From contig CATNEN010000029.1 of assembly GCA_950097015.1 (NCBI GenBank), forward strand, positions 6,343,501 through 6,407,500: DNA of 64,000 nt, read 5' to 3'. A model generated the notes under the pieces. The model had not been told where the DNA came from, made no database searches, and saw nothing but the letters and a program-made list of their open reading frames with translations. A program made the position numbers and the translations under genes. Below, piece after piece: positions 12,001 to 41,409 of the stretch; the stretch's first letter is position 1, and every line of letters starts with the position of its first letter. The stretch is from Macrostomum hystrix (lineage: Eukaryota > Platyhelminthes > Macrostomidae).

Positions 12001-13829
12001 CATCAGTTATCCCCCAATATCATCAGTTATCCCCAAATATCATTAGTTATCCCCAAATATCATTAGTTACCCCCCAATATCATTAGTTACCCCCCAATAT
12101 CATTAGTTATCCCCAAATATCATTAGTTATCCCCAAATATCATTAGTTATCCTAAATAAACCGCAACCAGATCACGCTGCCGAACCCGCTGTCTCGCCTC
12201 GTGGCTTCCATGTTCATCAGCGCCGCGGAGCCCCACCGAGTCAACTACGAGAGAGTGTTGTCATTTATCGGCGCCTGCTTGAAGACTGCCGGCACTGACA
12301 ACAACTTCCAGCTGGTCAACAGCTCCCAGTGAGGGTCTCCGGGTTCTTTCAATCTAAACTGTTGCAGAAAAAATGTTCCAATTTTAATTGAAACCTCGAA
12401 ATTCCAGGTATGATAGTCCGCGACATCGAACCTCGTATCAGCAGAGCTTCAATGAGCCGCAGCGACTGGCAACCAGCGTCACCGAGCGAATGCAGCTGCA
12501 GGCGGCAGGCGGGCCGGGTGGCCACAGTCCAGTCTATTATCACCAGGACACAGACTTCCCGGCGTGAGTCACCTCTGACTGCTCCTACTACAAAGTTCAC
12601 GCCTCCACTAAGCACCCAAATCACCCCACCACCCCTACACCGTGCGCCCCACCACCCCACACCGCGCGATCCACCAACCAGCACAGTGCGCCCCGCCACC
12701 CCAGTACTGTGCGCCCCGCCACCTGATAAATAAACTACAATTGTGTTTGCTTAGCCCACCGACGCAAGGCACGCAGCGTTCCTCTATCGATGTCGGTGGC
12801 GGTGGCAGCGTCGGCGTCAGTAACAGCGGCGGCGGCAGCGGCGTCCTAACGGACCGCGACCTGCCCCGCGTCCTACGCCAGCTGGAGGCCGAGCTCGCCA
12901 CCATCGACCGGCCGGTGAACTTCGAGACGCTGCGACTGGCCTTTCAGCGAGCCGACCGCCTGCTGCGGGGCACGCTGAGCCGGGAGCAGCTGAAACAGCT
13001 GCTGTGGGACTTCCGTATCCCAATGCGAGAGCACGTGCTGGACAATGTGATCTCGCTCTGCCGGCACCGCGGCGGTGGCCAGTACGACTGGGAGCAGTTC
13101 CTGCAGTTCATGGAGCGAATGACACCCCAGAACACCGGCCTGAGGATCCCGTCATCCAAGAAGCCGATCGAGTTCGCCAAGCATTTTCCGCAGCCGGCGC
13201 CGTCCTGGCCACACGCCGAAACTTCGGCCGGCGATGGCGTCATGCGGCATCAGCAGCAGCAGCAGCTTCGAACTGCCGCTCATCAGCCGCCGCCACCGCC
13301 GCCGCCGCCGCCGCCTCCACCACCACCGGTTCAACCGCCGCAGGAGCCGCTCTATCGGTCTCAGCCGCAGCCGCAGCCGCATCCACCACCTCCGCAGCAG
13401 CCGCCGATTCTGACGCAACGCGACCTGCCTCCGCCGCCTAGCACAAGGAGGCCGCTGCCCAACCAGCAGGTGATCGCAGAGCCCTGGTTCAATCGGTTTA
13501 TGAAACTGGCCGACGCATTGTATCGCCATGACAACGATTCGCGTGGTCAGAATTTCTTTTATTTGAGTCTTCTTTTTATCTTTGAGTGTTATAAATCAGT
13601 AACAATGTTCATTATCTACTGTAGGATAAAATCCTGAATGAAAACAACTGTTCCCACAGGCTTCCTGAGCGAAGATCAGGTACGCCGCCTGGTTGACAGG
13701 TACAACCAGGACTATCAGCTGGCGCTGGACCAGACCTCGGTGCAGGCGGCTCTGAATGCCACCCGAGCCAGCAGCGGCCGCGTCGACATCAACGCCTTCC
13801 TGAAGCGACTGGCCGTTCGGGTTAATTAA
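14..13829 (+). CDS. C1orf87-like EF-hand protein, 5' end outside the window
   Basis: Exons read from the sequence: 14-165, 2181-2208, 2892-3139, 3617-3776, 12171-12328, 12408-12563, 12755-13545 and 13660-13829 (TAA). Every junction is GT/AG and in phase, giving 620 residues with the start missing to the left. Alternatively the protein starts at ATG 2062, in a longer first exon 2062-2208, giving 609 residues that are also fully in phase. The product has a helical [12 protein letters not shown] segment, a [11 protein letters not shown] block, an EF-hand-like pair around [17 protein letters not shown] and [13 protein letters not shown], poly-Gln and poly-Pro linkers, and a C-terminal EF hand with loop HDNDSRGFLSED split by the last intron. 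Block order and spacing match my memory of vertebrate C1orf87 (carcinoma-related EF-hand protein, about 550 aa). Biochemical function is unknown. The donor at 13546 (GTCAGA) is weak. Orthology is inferred, not searched. Confidence 0.8.
166..2061 (+). other. intron 1 or upstream region of the EF-hand gene
   Basis: No exon is recognised here. The stretch is AT-rich up to about 1300, then pyrimidine-rich (about 1440-1680), with short open frames of biased composition that I do not accept as coding. A CCAAT box (about 1343) and an X-box (1378-1391) suggest an internal promoter feeding the ATG at 2062. Confidence 0.5.
1378..1391 (+). promoter_or_regulatory. RFX X-box-like motif
   Basis: GTCTCCTAGGCAAC fits the X-box consensus RYYNYY-N(1-3)-RRNRAC with a 2-nt spacer and no mismatch. 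A CCAAT lies 35 bp upstream and an ATG opening a splice-compatible exon lies 670 bp downstream. RFX factors drive ciliary genes in animals, which fits a C1orf87-like product. The motif is short and degenerate, so chance occurrence is possible. Confidence 0.45.
2375..2850. repeat. 15-bp minisatellite (CCACCTCATTCTCAT)
   Basis: About 32 diverged copies of a pyrimidine-rich 15-mer fill most of the intron 2209-2891 of the EF-hand gene and stop about 40 nt before the next acceptor. The unit length is a multiple of 3, so both strands show artefactual open frames. Confidence 0.93.
3246..3472. repeat. 17-bp minisatellite (CCACCTCACTCCAAACA)
   Basis: About 13 copies in the intron 3140-3616 of the EF-hand gene, with CTCACTCC/TTACTACA/CTCACTTC variants. 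Confidence 0.92.
4197..4493. repeat. 18-bp minisatellite (CCACCTCCATCCACACAC)
   Basis: About 16 copies at the 5' side of the large intron 3777-12170. The preceding 400 bp of the intron (3777-4196) and the 240 bp after it (4494-4734) hold nothing I recognise. Confidence 0.93.
4735..5519. repeat. 20-bp minisatellite, left part (TATCATTAGTTATCCCCAAA)
   Basis: About 39 copies of a 19-21 bp unit with CCCCC/CCCC, AAG/AAA and CATCAG/CATTAG variants. The array is cut at 5519 by the LINE and resumes at 11583. The last 252 bp (5268-5519) recur exactly at 11583-11834 and 11844-12095. Confidence 0.95.
5638..9342 (-). CDS. LINE ORF2: APE endonuclease, reverse transcriptase, RNase H
   Basis: 1234 residues, intact. 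The N-terminal apurinic-type endonuclease shows QEPW (E39), [10 protein letters not shown] (D139, N141) and SDHRF (D215, H216). Reverse transcriptase covers roughly 440-700, with [36 protein letters not shown] (D580), [14 protein letters not shown] and the YADD active site at 668-671. RNase H covers roughly 935-1065 with the acidic set D941 (CYTDGS), E979, D1005 (HSDS) and D1057 (GNEMADELA). A C-terminal zinc knuckle CX2CX8HX4C lies at 1158-1175. The enzyme nicks target DNA and primes reverse transcription on it. The ATG lies 12 nt after the ORF1 stop, compatible with termination-reinitiation. Confidence 0.95.
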   Translation of the reverse strand: MMIPGISCLQVNTQHCVAASVNLMRTTERMMPGLVLVQEPWLSKNKPSNIPAGYDCFCMADSVRPRSLIYAAKALNAWMRPDLSNGDICVIQSAHIVPNKLTLVASAYLAGDAPVVSDTLVALCEFARARNFELLLAGDVNSHHTHWGSSKINDRGEELLAFVSGTPLNFCNVGNSPTFDNGRWAEVLDVTLASPGILPRVLGWEVWETESSLSDHRFIRFNIGTPDKKQKPIWRRNVRNTDWPAFSQKLHEGLRDSDPSMAMETTQDLDGVAALLGGAITEAYEMACPLKAYKGKKSAPWWNPELGVLRRRAKALQRKLKTSHDPDDKEAYTRAIHEFKGRVRRAKADKWRQYCEGLEGSRPTARVVKALTNDRFSKLSSIKKPDGSITERPEETLELMLGHFFPSVPAHFGPDDHSRGGQGLAQSLVTNDRIVRAAKSFNPFKAPGPDGIYPAFLHEAVKNGRFLHLLCRLLRACIVLGYVPARWHEARVVFIPKPAKGDYRSVKSYRPISLTSTCLKLMERLVLWRLLTVELGRAPLSPNQHAFRAGRSTESALHCIVETLEKAVLGSGFALAVFLDIEGAFDNVIFEAFEKALVSRATHPHLVRWVMYMIRNRHVVAHLEGRVLSAPVLKGGPQGGVLTPLLWNLVMDELLKSTRPDPVLKVGYADDVTAICAGPSAETTRDLIQGFINRAVRWADQCGLRLSESKTVAVMFTSRLRWTIEPLTLYGKNIAMEKQVRCLGILLDHRLNWTPHITTKAKRALAILAQVRRAVGTTWGLTPKNLWWIYTAIIRPSVAYAGLIWASAMSIQKNLEALYRVQGRACRMTLGAPPSTPFEGMNAFLNATPIDIFVKGEAAKSTRRLLDAGVSFQNSRAFSKRSLLPHSDLCLKTLGECGGLTILSDGAPATLLRSHRYKVSIFPRNEVKDCWDDPAVHCYTDGSLMNGKSGFGVCVASGGEVLWTHSQHCGKSSSVFQNEMLAISFCAAELRQRQLAGRRIFFHSDSQAALKALSRCTSRSRTTLDCNTQLNGLAQSNKVELMWIPGHAGLTGNEMADELAKAGAASSLMGPGPESPIPASVVNSSINHWMETQHRRRWSSTLNCRQSRAAVPTPSSNLRKALLRLNRRDLRAVTMALSGHGCFTRHRYLQGHVPEETCPFCCSGRENAEHFICHCPAFTRARLKHLGPAPTLAEACSPENIPQLAHFLRDTGRADFFPAYGEEDRAAEPTDGPP
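9355..10914 (-). CDS. LINE ORF1 (RNA-binding or Gag-like protein)
   Basis: 519 residues in the first open frame of the element. Residues 1-170 are low complexity, rich in Ala, Gly, Pro and Arg. A folded part at roughly 170-360 contains [29 protein letters not shown] and [20 protein letters not shown], and resembles the RRM-like ORF1 domains (DUF4780 type) known in some invertebrate LINEs. The tail is basic then acidic. No CCHC knuckles are visible, which is unusual for the I/R1 group. The product presumably coats element RNA. The domain assignment is from pattern memory only. Confidence 0.8.
   Translation of the reverse strand: MQLSMASSPSTAPAEDTMVPEAIHAAAPGLAGPATATNAALPNSRDDRGAKRSTTSGAAKRRRRMLAHGTSAPLTKDQAQARGAEGALPRAGAGAGGLVPPAQAPARGGAHDAPRPGSRAKEGPAPIRTAARPEGEAEAEGPVPTADADPEGGDATGQGPGPQATYAAIARRQPAVIITGRDGKRLSSEQLSDICRNIDAMLWQLQLKGEPLAVGASATRESCFVVWPGDAESGRRLLELLPTQSWAAGLEFLRENEPPKTKRHRIFVPAKSVVTSAEDLRRGLIAMNRELPTAGLIVHRTILRPDGTGFTAILGLSEQWTRRYPDGANICIGLWKTKIFAFEADKTRGQTGPTTVPANEGSSDPKAGTGGRAQSSRQKRPERAIAGSSERRPARVTKRRGLLQRASEVVRTAKMAQLRAEMRGGPPGQAPQPRATGEASEVPSSIEQGPSSAPPTAQGAVSAPVEGDSGPGLGAGGGDWAADAVEFPSPARGLGTEEPMATDIDPEEEDRLLAGSPSK
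11151..11310 (-). repeat. duplicated 5' UTR segment of the LINE
   Basis: Two copies about 97 bp apart share CCCTGTTAAGGTCAAAGGGT and a further 30 or so similar bases ending in AGAGGTACC (starts near 11152 and 11249). They resemble the tandem 5' monomers that act as promoters in some LINEs. 10915-11582 otherwise holds no open frame of note. Confidence 0.7.
11583..12153. repeat. 20-bp minisatellite, right part
   Basis: The same array as on the left of the LINE. It contains two head-to-tail copies of a 261-bp higher-order unit (distinctive CCCCCAAG variant at 11609 and 11870). It ends only 17 nt before the acceptor of exon 12171, so that acceptor has almost no independent polypyrimidine tract. 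Confidence 0.95.
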
Positions 13830-15676
13830 AACTATTTTTCATCGATCGTATTCGAATGTTTGTTTTTACTTAATTTCTAAACAAGGAGGTTTGAATTTTA
13901 TGGAGTTTATTATTAATATGTCAGGAAACTTCTATTAGTATTGTGCATGTAATTTTTTGGAGCAATTGATATTGCGATTAAACACTATACATTTGAGCTA
14001 TATTACAAAAACGAAAATCAAGAACATTTGACGTCTGCGTCTTACTCTACTGATAGTAATAGTATTCAACTCAACCAAAAATTCTGATTGTATTTTTTAC
14101 TATAGAATTGTGAACCGCGGTTGTTCTTTGCTCTTTGCTCTTTAAATGTAATTTTCTCGCTTTGTTAAAAGTTGAATCGATATAGACCTAACCGATTGGA
14201 TAAAGTTTGAAAATTATTTTTATAATGAGCTTTACCTTTGTAACTATTGTGATATTTCTTCTGTGGATTCTTTACAATTTTTTCTATTCTTTTTTCTTAT
14301 ACTAGACCAGTATGCAACAGGCTGTTAATTTTTCTTAAGAGGCTGTTAATGTCGAGTTATAATTAACTATTTACTCTTTTAGCCTTCTCGATCGTGTATA
14401 ACAAATATATTGTTGCAGAAATGTATTTTATAATTGCTGCTGTGCCTACAGACTATCTTGCCTTATTTATTTTATGCTTGAGGCCGCTAAAAGCTGACAT
14501 GTTTTCAAGAATTGCCGGATGATTTTGCGAAACTGACAATTTACGTAATAAAACTGAAAACTAAATTCACGCCGTAATTCTATGGAACTGGAATTACAGC
14601 GAACATGTGATGATGATTCCATTTAATAGATTTATTTGTATTTACAGAAGCCTGCATGAGTATATGAACGTGAGGTATCTGACAAATCTCTTGATAATTT
14701 TAATTATTATGTCTGTAATTATTAATAGTTTTAATTATTATAATTATCGTGCTTTTTGTTGTTTGGCCATCTCATATAGCAATGACTCCGGTTTGGTAAT
14801 GGGTCACATAGATGTGCGAACTTGTATGCAGCTTGTGTGTGGCTGCGAAACAATTGCATTATAGCCATCTTCGTCTCACTCAATGCAGCTGGCTTTTAGT
14901 GCAACTCTAGGCGATCTTGCTCGATCAGACTCCCGTTCCGCTAGCAGTATTTTGCCAAACCAACGAAGTGCAATATTACAAGGAATATAAAATGATCATC
15001 TTTGATTACGTGAAACATGAAAAGCTGATAAACTGTGATGAAAGAAACGTCCTATAGTGTTTGTTAAAAAAATATACAGAGAATGTTAGGAATAAATTTC
15101 ACGAATAAATTGCCTTTACAAATTAACCTTTAACGACTTGCAAACATTCGATTACAAGTGGCATACAATTCTCTTAAACGAGTGTTTGCTGTTTAAACAC
15201 TAGGATTTTTCTGAAAAGTTATATTTATCTGCTAAGAGTTATTCTCCTTACATATTGAAGCAAGTGTTCATTATTATATTAGGTGTCAATTTTTAATGGA
15301 AAAACGTATATATTATATTAGATTGCATCAAAGCGTGGCTTTTATCTAAAAAAAAAGTCTATTTTTTTCTTTGCTTATATAAAATTCTTATTGGAGTCTG
15401 TTGCTTTTTTCTTTGTTTTATTGCTACATATAATACGAAGATGTATTTGCGCGTAACTTTAATATTCGTGAATCTAATGTAAATTTTCTATTGCCATCGG
15501 CAAACGCACTCATATAAGGAAATATTTTGTTAATCAAGTGGTTGGCAATTTAAAGATACTTCTTATTTCAGCCCAAAACCTATATTTTTACTTTCAATCG
15601 CAGTAAAACCATTAAAATATTTTTCCAAATCATTTTTCTTTCTTAATAAGCTCTAGATATGTCCTGATCACTATGC
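13830..15676. other. 3' UTR of the EF-hand gene and intergenic region
   Basis: AT-rich sequence with no coding exon. A polyadenylation hexamer lies at 14547-14552 and further AATAAA copies near 15090-15110. The BRSK start codon follows at 15677. I see no clear core promoter. Confidence 0.6.
14547..14552 (+). terminator. polyadenylation signal AATAAA
   Basis: Canonical hexamer about 720 bp after the EF-hand gene stop. It is the first canonical AATAAA that I can find downstream. Confidence 0.4.
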
Positions 15677-33663
<17,987 letters not shown>

Positions 33664-33710
33664 ACTCTACGTGTACTTTTTCTAGCTTTTCCAAGCTTTA
33701 ACATACTACA

Positions 33711-36700
33711 GAGTCCTACTACAGTGCGTGTTTATAGCTCAGATCCTACTACAGTGTGTGTTTATAGCTCAGATCCTACTACAGTGTGTGTTTATAGCTC
33801 AGATCCTACTACAGTGCGTGTTTATAGCTCAGATCCTACTACAGTGTGTGTTTATAGCTCAGATCCTACTACAGTGGGTGTTTATAGCTCAGATCCTACT
33901 ACAGTGCGTGTTTATAGCTCAGATCCTACTACAGAGCGTGTTTATAGCTCAGATCCTACTACAGTGTGTGTTTATAGCTCAGATCCTACTACAGAGCGTG
34001 TTTATAGCTCAGATCCTACTACAGTGTGTGTTTATAGCTCAGATCCTACTACAGTGTGTGTTTATAGCTCAGATCCCACTACAGTGTGTGTTTATAGCTC
34101 AGATCCTACTACAGTGTGTGTTTATAGCTCAGATCCTACTACAGTGTGTGTTTATAGCTCAGATCCTACTACAGTGTGTGTTTATAGCTCAGATCCTACT
34201 ACAGAGCGTGTTTATAGCTCAGATCCTACTACAGTGTGTGTTTATAGCTCAGATCCTACTACAGTGTGTGTTTATAGCTCAGATCCTACTACAGAGCGTG
34301 TTTATAGCTCAGATCCTACTACAGTGTGTGTTTATAGCTCAGATCCTACTACAGTGCGTGTTTATAGCTGAGATCCTACTACAGTGTGTGTTTATAGCTC
34401 AGATCCTACTACAGTGTGTGTTTATAGCTCAGATCCTACTACAGAGCGTGTTTATAGCTCAGATCCTACTACAGTGTGTGTTAAGAGCTCAGATCCTACT
34501 ACAGTGCGTGTTTATAGCTCAGATCCTACTACAGTGTGTGTTTATAGCTCAGATCCTACTACAGTGTGTGTTTATAGCTCAGATCCTACTACAGTGTGTG
34601 TTTATAGCTCAGATCCTACTACAGAGCGTGTTTATAGCTCAGATCCTACTACAGTGCGTGTTTATAGCTCAGATCCTACTACAGTGTGTGTTTATAGCTC
34701 AGATCCTACTACAGTGTGTGTTTATAGCTCAGATCCTACTACAGTGTGTGTTTATAGCTCAGATCCTACTACAGTGTGTGTTTATAGCTCAGATCCTACT
34801 ACAGAGCGTGTTTATAGCTCAGATCCTACTACAGTGCGTGTTTATAGCTCAGATCCTACTACAGTGTGTGTTTATAGCTCAGATCCTACTACAGAGTGTG
34901 TTTATAGCTCAGATCCTACTACAGTGTGTGTTTATAGCTCAGATCCTACTACAGTGTGTGTTTATAGCTCAGATCCTACTACAGAGCGTGTTTATAGCTC
35001 AGATCCTACTACAGTGTGTGTTTATAGCTCAGATCCTACTACAGTGTGTGTTTATAGCTCAGATCCTACTACAGTGTGTGTTTATAGCTCAGATCCTACT
35101 ACAGAGCGTGTTTATAGCTCAGATCCTACTACAGTGTGTGTTTATAGCTCAGATCCTACTACAGTGTGTGTCTATAGCTCAGATCCTACTACAGAGCGTG
35201 TTTATAGCTCAGATCCTACTACAGTGTGTGTTTATAGCTCAGATCCTACTACAGTGTGTGTTTATAGCTCAGATCCTACTACAGTGTGTGTTTATAGCTC
35301 AGATCCTACTACAGTGTGTGTTTATAGCTCAGATCCTACTACAGTGTGTGTTTATAGCTCAGATCCTACTACAGAGCGTGTTTATAGCTCAGATCCTACT
35401 ACAGTGTGTGTTTATAGCTCAGATCCTACTACAGTGTGTGTCTATAGCTCAGATCCTACTACAGAGCGTGTTTATAGCTCAGATACTACTACAGTGTGTG
35501 TTTATAGCTCAGATCCTACTACAGTGTGTGTTTATAGCTCAGATCCTACTACAGAGCGTGTTTATAGCTCAGATCCTACTACAGTGTGTGTTTATAGCTC
35601 AGATCCTACTACAGTGTGTGTCTATAGCTCAGATCCTACTACAGAGCGTGTTTATAGCTCAGATCCTACTACAGTGTGTGTTTATAGCTCAGATCCTACT
35701 ACAGTGTGTGTTTATAGCTCAGATCCTACTACAGTGTGTGTTTATAGCTCAGATCCTACTACAGTGTGTGTTTATAGCTCAGATCCTACTACAGTGTGTG
35801 TTTATAGCTCAGATCCTACTACAGAGCGTGTTTATAGCTCAGATCCTACTACAGTGTGTGTCTATAGCTCAGATCCTACTACAGAGCGTGTTTATAGCTC
35901 AGATCCTACTACAGTGCGTGTTTATAGCTCAGATCCTACTACAGTGTGTGTTTATAGCTCAGATCCTACTACAGTGGTGTTTATAGCTCAGATCCTACTA
36001 CAGTGTGTGTTTATAGCTCAGATCCTACTACAGTGTGTGTTTATAGCTCAGATCCTACTACAGTGTGTGTTTATAGCTCAGATCCTACTACAGTGTGTGT
36101 TTATAGCTCAGATCCTACTACAGTGTGTGTTTATAGCTCAGATCCTACTACAGTGTGTGTTTATAGCTCAGATCCTACTACAGTGCGTGTTTATAGCTCA
36201 GATCCTACTACAGTGTGTGTTTATAGCTCAGATCCTACTACAGTGTGTGTTTATAGCTCAGATCCTACTACAGTGTGTGTTTATAGCTCAGATCCTACTA
36301 CAGTGTGTGTTATAGCTCAGATCCTACTACAGTGCGTGTTTATAGCTCAGATCCTACTACAGTGCGTGTTTATAGCTCAGATCCTACTACAGTGTGTGTT
36401 TATAGCTCAGATCCTACTACAGTGTGTGTTTATAGCTCAGATCCTACTACAGTGTGTGTTTATAGCTCAGATCCTACTACAGTGCGTGTTATAGCTCAGA
36501 TCCTACTACAGTGTGTGTTTATAGCTCAGATCCTACTACAGAGCGTGTTTATAGCTCAGATCCTACTACAGTGTGTGTTTATAGCTCAGATCCTACTACA
36601 GTGTGTGTTTATAGCTCAGATCCTACTACAGTGTGTGTTTATAGCTCAGATCCTACTACAGTGTGTGTTATAGCTCAGATCCTACTACAGTGTGTGTTTA

Positions 36701-39700
36701 TAGCTCAGATCCTACTACAGTGTGTGTTTATAGCTCAGATCCTACTACAGAGCGTGTTTATAGCTCAGATCCTACTACAGTGTGTGTTTATAGCTCAGAT
36801 CCTACTACAGTGCGTGTTTATAGCTCAGATCCTACTACAGTAGTGTTTATAGCTCAGATCCTACTACAGTGTGTGTTTATAGCTCAGATCCTACTACAGT
36901 GTGTGTTTATAGCTCAGATCCTACTACAGTGTGTGTTTATAGCTCAGATCCTACTACAGTGTGTGTTTATAGCTCAGATCCTACTACAGTGTGTGTTTAT
37001 AGCTCAGATCCTACTACAGTAGTGTGTTTATAGCTCAGATCCTACTACAGTGTGTGTTTATAGCTCAGATCCTACTACAGTGTGTGTTTATAGCTCAGAT
37101 CCTACTACAGTGTGTGTTTATAGCTCAGATCCTACTACAGTGTGTGTTTATAGCTCAGATCCTACTACAGTGTGTGTTTATAGCTCAGATCCTACTACAG
37201 TGTGTGTTTATAGCTCAGATCCTACTACAGAGCGTGTTTATAGCTCAGATCCTACTACAGTGTGTGTTTATAGCTCAGATCCTACTACAGTGTGTGTTTA
37301 TAGCTCAGATCCTACTACAGTGTGTGTTTATAGCTCAGATCCTACTACAGTGTGTGTTTATAGCTCAGATCCTACTACAGTGTGTGTTTATAGCTCAGAT
37401 CCTACTACAGTGTGTGTTTATAGCTCAGATCCTACTACAGTGTGTGTTTATAGCTCAGATCCTACTACAGTGTGTGTTTATAGCTCAGATCCTACTACAG
37501 TGCTGTGTTTATAGCTCAGATCCTACTACAGTGTGTGTTTATAGCTCAGATCCTACTACAGTGCGTGTTTATAGCTCAGATCCTACTACAGTGTGTGTTT
37601 ATAGCTCAGATCCTACTACAGTGTGTGTTTATAGCTCAGATCCTACTACAGTGTGTGTTTATAGCTCAGATCCTACTACAGTGTGTGTTTATAGCTCAGA
37701 TCCTACTACAGTGTGTGTTTATAGCTCAGATCCTACTACAGTGCTGTGTTTATAGCTCAGATCCTACTACAGTGTGTGTTTATAGCTCAGATCCTACTAC
37801 AGTGTGTGTTTATAGCTCAGATCCTACTACAGTGTGTGTTTATAGCTCAGATCCTACTACAGTGTGTGTTTATAGCTCAGATCCTACTACAGTGTGTGTT
37901 TATAGCTCAGATCCTACTACAGTGTGTGTTTATAGCTCAGATCCTACTACAGTGTGTGTTTATAGCTCAGATCCTACTACAGTGTGTGTTTATAGCTCAG
38001 ATCCTACTACAGTGCGTGTTTATAGCTCAGATCCTACTACAGTGTGTGTTTATAGCTCAGATCCTACTACAGTGCGTGTTTATAGCTCAGATCCTACTAC
38101 AGTGTGTGTTTATAGCTCAGATCCTACTACAGTGTGTGTTTATAGCTCAGATCCTACTACAGTGTGTGTTTATAGCTCAGATCCTACTACAGTGTGTGTT
38201 TATAGCTCAGATCCTACTACAGTGCGTGTTTATAGCTCAGATCCTACTACAGTGTGTGTTTATAGCTCAGATCCTACTACAGTGTGTGTTTATAGCTCAG
38301 ATCCTACTACAGTGTGTGTTTATAGCTCAGATCCTACTACAGTGTGTGTTTATAGCTCAGATCCTACTACAGTGTGTGTTTATAGCTCAGATCCTACTAC
38401 AGTGCGTGTTTATAGCTCAGATCCTACTACAGTGTGTGTTTATAGCTGAGATCCTACTACAGTGTGTGTTTATAGCTCAGATCCCTACTACAGTGTGTGT
38501 TTATAGCTCAGATCCTACTACAGTGTGTGTTTATAGCTCAGATCCTACTACAGTGCGTGTTTATAGCTCAGATCCTACTACAGTAGCGTGTTTATAGCTC
38601 AGATCCTACTACAGTGCGTGTTTATAGCTCAGATCCTACTACAGTGTGTGTTTATAGCTGAGATCCTACTACAGTGTGTGTTTATAGCTCAGATCCCACT
38701 ACAGTGTGTGTTTATAGCTCAGATCCTACTACAGTGTGTGTTTATAGCTCAGATCCTACTACAGTGCGTGTTTATAGCTCAGATCCTACTACAGTGTGTG
38801 TTTATAGCTGAGATCCTACTACAGTGTGTGTTTATAGCTCAGATCCCTACTACAGTGTGTGTTTATAGCTCAGATCCTACTACAGTGTGTGTTTATAGCT
38901 CAGATCCTACTACAGTGCGTGTTTATAGCTCAGATCCTACTACAGAGCGTGTTTATAGCTCAGATCCTACTACAGAGCGTGTTTATAGCTCAGATCCTAC
39001 TACAGAGCGTGTTTATAGCTCAGATCCTACTACAGTGTGTGTTTATAGCTCAGATCCTACTACAGTGTGTGTTTATAGCTCAGATCCTACTACAGTGTGT
39101 GTTTATAGCTCAGATCCTACTACAGTGTGTGTTTATAGCTCAGATCCTACTACAGTGTGTGTTTATAGCTCAGATCCTACTACAGTGTGTGTTTATAGCT
39201 CAGATCCTACTACAGTGTGTGTTTATAGCTCAGATCCTACTACAGTGTGTGTTTATAGCTCAGATCCTACTACAGTGCGTGTTTATAGCTCAGATCCTAC
39301 TACAGTGTGTGTTTATAGCTCAGATCCTACTACAGTGTGTGTTTATAGCTCAGATCCTACTACAGAGCGTGTTTATAGCTCAGATCCTACTACAGAGCGT
39401 GTTTATAGCTCAGATCCTACTACAGTGTGTGTTTATAGCTCAGATCCTACTACAGAGCGTGTTTATAGCTCAGATCCTACTACAGTGTGTGTTTATAGCT
39501 CAGATCCTACTACAGTGTGTGTTTATAGCTCAGATCCTACTACAGTGTGTGTTTATAGCTCAGATCCTACTACAGTGTGTGTTTATAGCTCAGATCCTAC
39601 TACAGTGCGTGTTTATAGCTCAGATCCTACTACAGTGCGTGTTTATAGCTCAGATCCTACTACAGTGTGTGTTTATAGCTCAGATCCTACTACAGAGCGT

Positions 39701-39958
39701 GTTTATAGCTCAGATCCTACTACAGAGCGTGTTTATAGCTCAGATCCTACTACAGTGTGTGTTTATAGCTCAGATCCTACTACAGTGTGTGTTTATAGCT
39801 CAGATCCTACTACAGAGCGTGTTTATAGCTCAGATCCTACTACAGTGCGTGTTTATAGCTCAGATCCTACTACAGAGCGTGTTTATAGCTCAGATCCTAC
39901 TACAGTGTGTGTTTATAGCTCAGATCCTACTACAGTGGGTGTTTATAGCTCAGATCCT
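33711..39958. repeat. 30-bp minisatellite, about 208 copies
   Basis: A 6.2-kb array of a unit containing TTTATAGCTCAGATCCTACT and ACAGTGTGTG. GTGTGTG/GTGCGTG/GAGCGTG variants mix throughout. Occasional 29-32 bp units shift the frame. Because 30 is a multiple of 3, it produces long repetitive open frames that are not genes. It lies after the last certain BRSK exon and may be within its last intron. Confidence 0.97.
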
Positions 39959-39982
39959 AAGCTAATTGTTTTAACATTCCAG

Positions 39983-40018
39983 ACTGCACCGAGAGTTGAC
40001 ATTAACAGCGTTATTTAG
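39983..40018 (+). CDS. candidate alternative last BRSK exon
   Basis: Acceptor TTTTAACATTCCAG at 39982 is followed by an open frame TAPRVDINSVI and TAG. The phase matches the donor AAG|GTGATT at 33645. A canonical AATAAA follows at 40898. The 33428-33663 reading runs straight through that donor to its own stop, so both ends are possible. No protein similarity supports this exon. Confidence 0.3.
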   Translation, partial: TAPRVDINSVI

Positions 40019-40381
40019 CTTCATCTGCTGCCAGTGAGCGGCTCTGAAGATGAGCTTTGAGCATACAACTAGGGAAAACAACAATTTGTGTTTAACTGTT
40101 GTATTTGGCGTTTTCAGCTTCTGTTGTAAATTTTGTCCTCCTAAATTGTATCTCTTTCGTGATAATTTTTATTCAAAACCTAGCATTGGCTTTTCGAAAT
40201 TCCCAAACGGCATATTATAGCAATAACTGAAAAACGGTAGCCACTTTTGAATTCGCTGTTTAAGCACTTTTTATTTTTTATTCAATGTCTACTCCACAGT
40301 GACCCAATGCTCGAGCAAAATAGCTAAATTGTGAACTTTATTCAATTTTTATCGATCGAATTAAGCATGGCTGAATGGAAT

Positions 40382-40851
40382 CGCTGATTGCAGGTGTGAA
40401 GCATCCCATGGTTTAAATTGAGGTAGCTGATTGCAGGTGTGAAGCATCCCATGGTTTAAATTGAGGTAGCTGATTGCAGGTGTGAAGCATCCCATGGTTT
40501 AAATTGAGGTAGCCGATTGCAGGTGTGAAGCATCCCATGGTTTAAATTGAGGTAGCTGATTGCAGGTGTGAAGCATCCCATGGTTTAAACTGAGGTAGCC
40601 GATTGCAGGTGTGAAGCATCCCATGGTTTAAATTGAGGTAGCCGATTGCAGGTGTGAAGCATCCCATGGTTTAAATTGAGGTAGCTGATTGCAGGTGTGA
40701 AGCATCCCATGGTTTAAACTGAGGTAGCCGATTGCAGGTGTGAAGCATCCCATGGTTTAAATTGAGGTAGCCGATTGCAGGTGTGAAGCATCCCATGGTT
40801 TAAATTGAGGTAGCTGATTGCAGGTGTGAAGCATCCCATGGTTTAAACTGA
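40382..40851. repeat. 43-bp tandem repeat, 11 copies
   Basis: Units begin GCTGATTGCAGGTGTGAAGC and end TTAAATTGAGGTA. Copies are nearly identical apart from GCTGATT/GCCGATT and AAATTGA/AAACTGA variants. Confidence 0.95.
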
Positions 40852-40897
40852 TGTCATGTCACTGTTTTCTTAAACATATTGGTTAAGTTTTAATTGC

Positions 40898-40903
40898 AAT
40901 AAA
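40898..40903 (+). terminator. polyadenylation signal AATAAA
   Basis: In TTGCAATAAAGTATATATA. It would serve a BRSK transcript that uses the 39983-40018 end, placing the 43-bp array in the 3' UTR. Confidence 0.35.
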
Positions 40904-41409
40904 GTATATATATTTTCTCACCAGTCTAGTCCACAAAACAAATGAATTGAGTGATCTATCTGTGAAGACAATACCGAAGTTTTTATTGCACATGTCTTTT
41001 TGATACCTACAAGCGATGCGATACTAAATACACTCATTATTTTTTTACTCACCGATTGAAAGAATAGCTTTGACATATGCACATTTTTGTGATGCGTTTA
41101 TTTTCCGTGCGCAATACAAGCCTGGAAATTATATTAATATTAGCTCTCCTTGTCAACTTTTAGTCGTTGAGAAAGTCTAACTTTCTTCTTCTCAAAAAAT
41201 GTGCTTTTTCTTTGAGCAAATTAAATAATTTTACGCACATCGTGATTCACGTGAGAAATTGTACCTGTACGCTCGTAAAACTGTACTCTTAGCTGTGTCA
41301 GTTCTTCTCAATTTTACTGTCCGACAAGCACGCTCTTTGGCTGCGGGCTACCTATTGCTGACTAAAAAGTTCGGATTGGCTGTTAGAATGCTTAGTACCT
41401 GATGCTAGC

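Noticed and set aside
4735-12153. Interstitial telomeric repeat
   Set aside because: The unit contains TTAG and CCCC but is a 20-mer not related to TTAGGG or TTAGG tandem arrays.
33711-39965. Long open frames (up to about 750 codons) in the 30-bp array
   Set aside because: All are translations of one 10-codon unit, open in more than one frame because the period is a multiple of 3. There is no start context or independent sequence.
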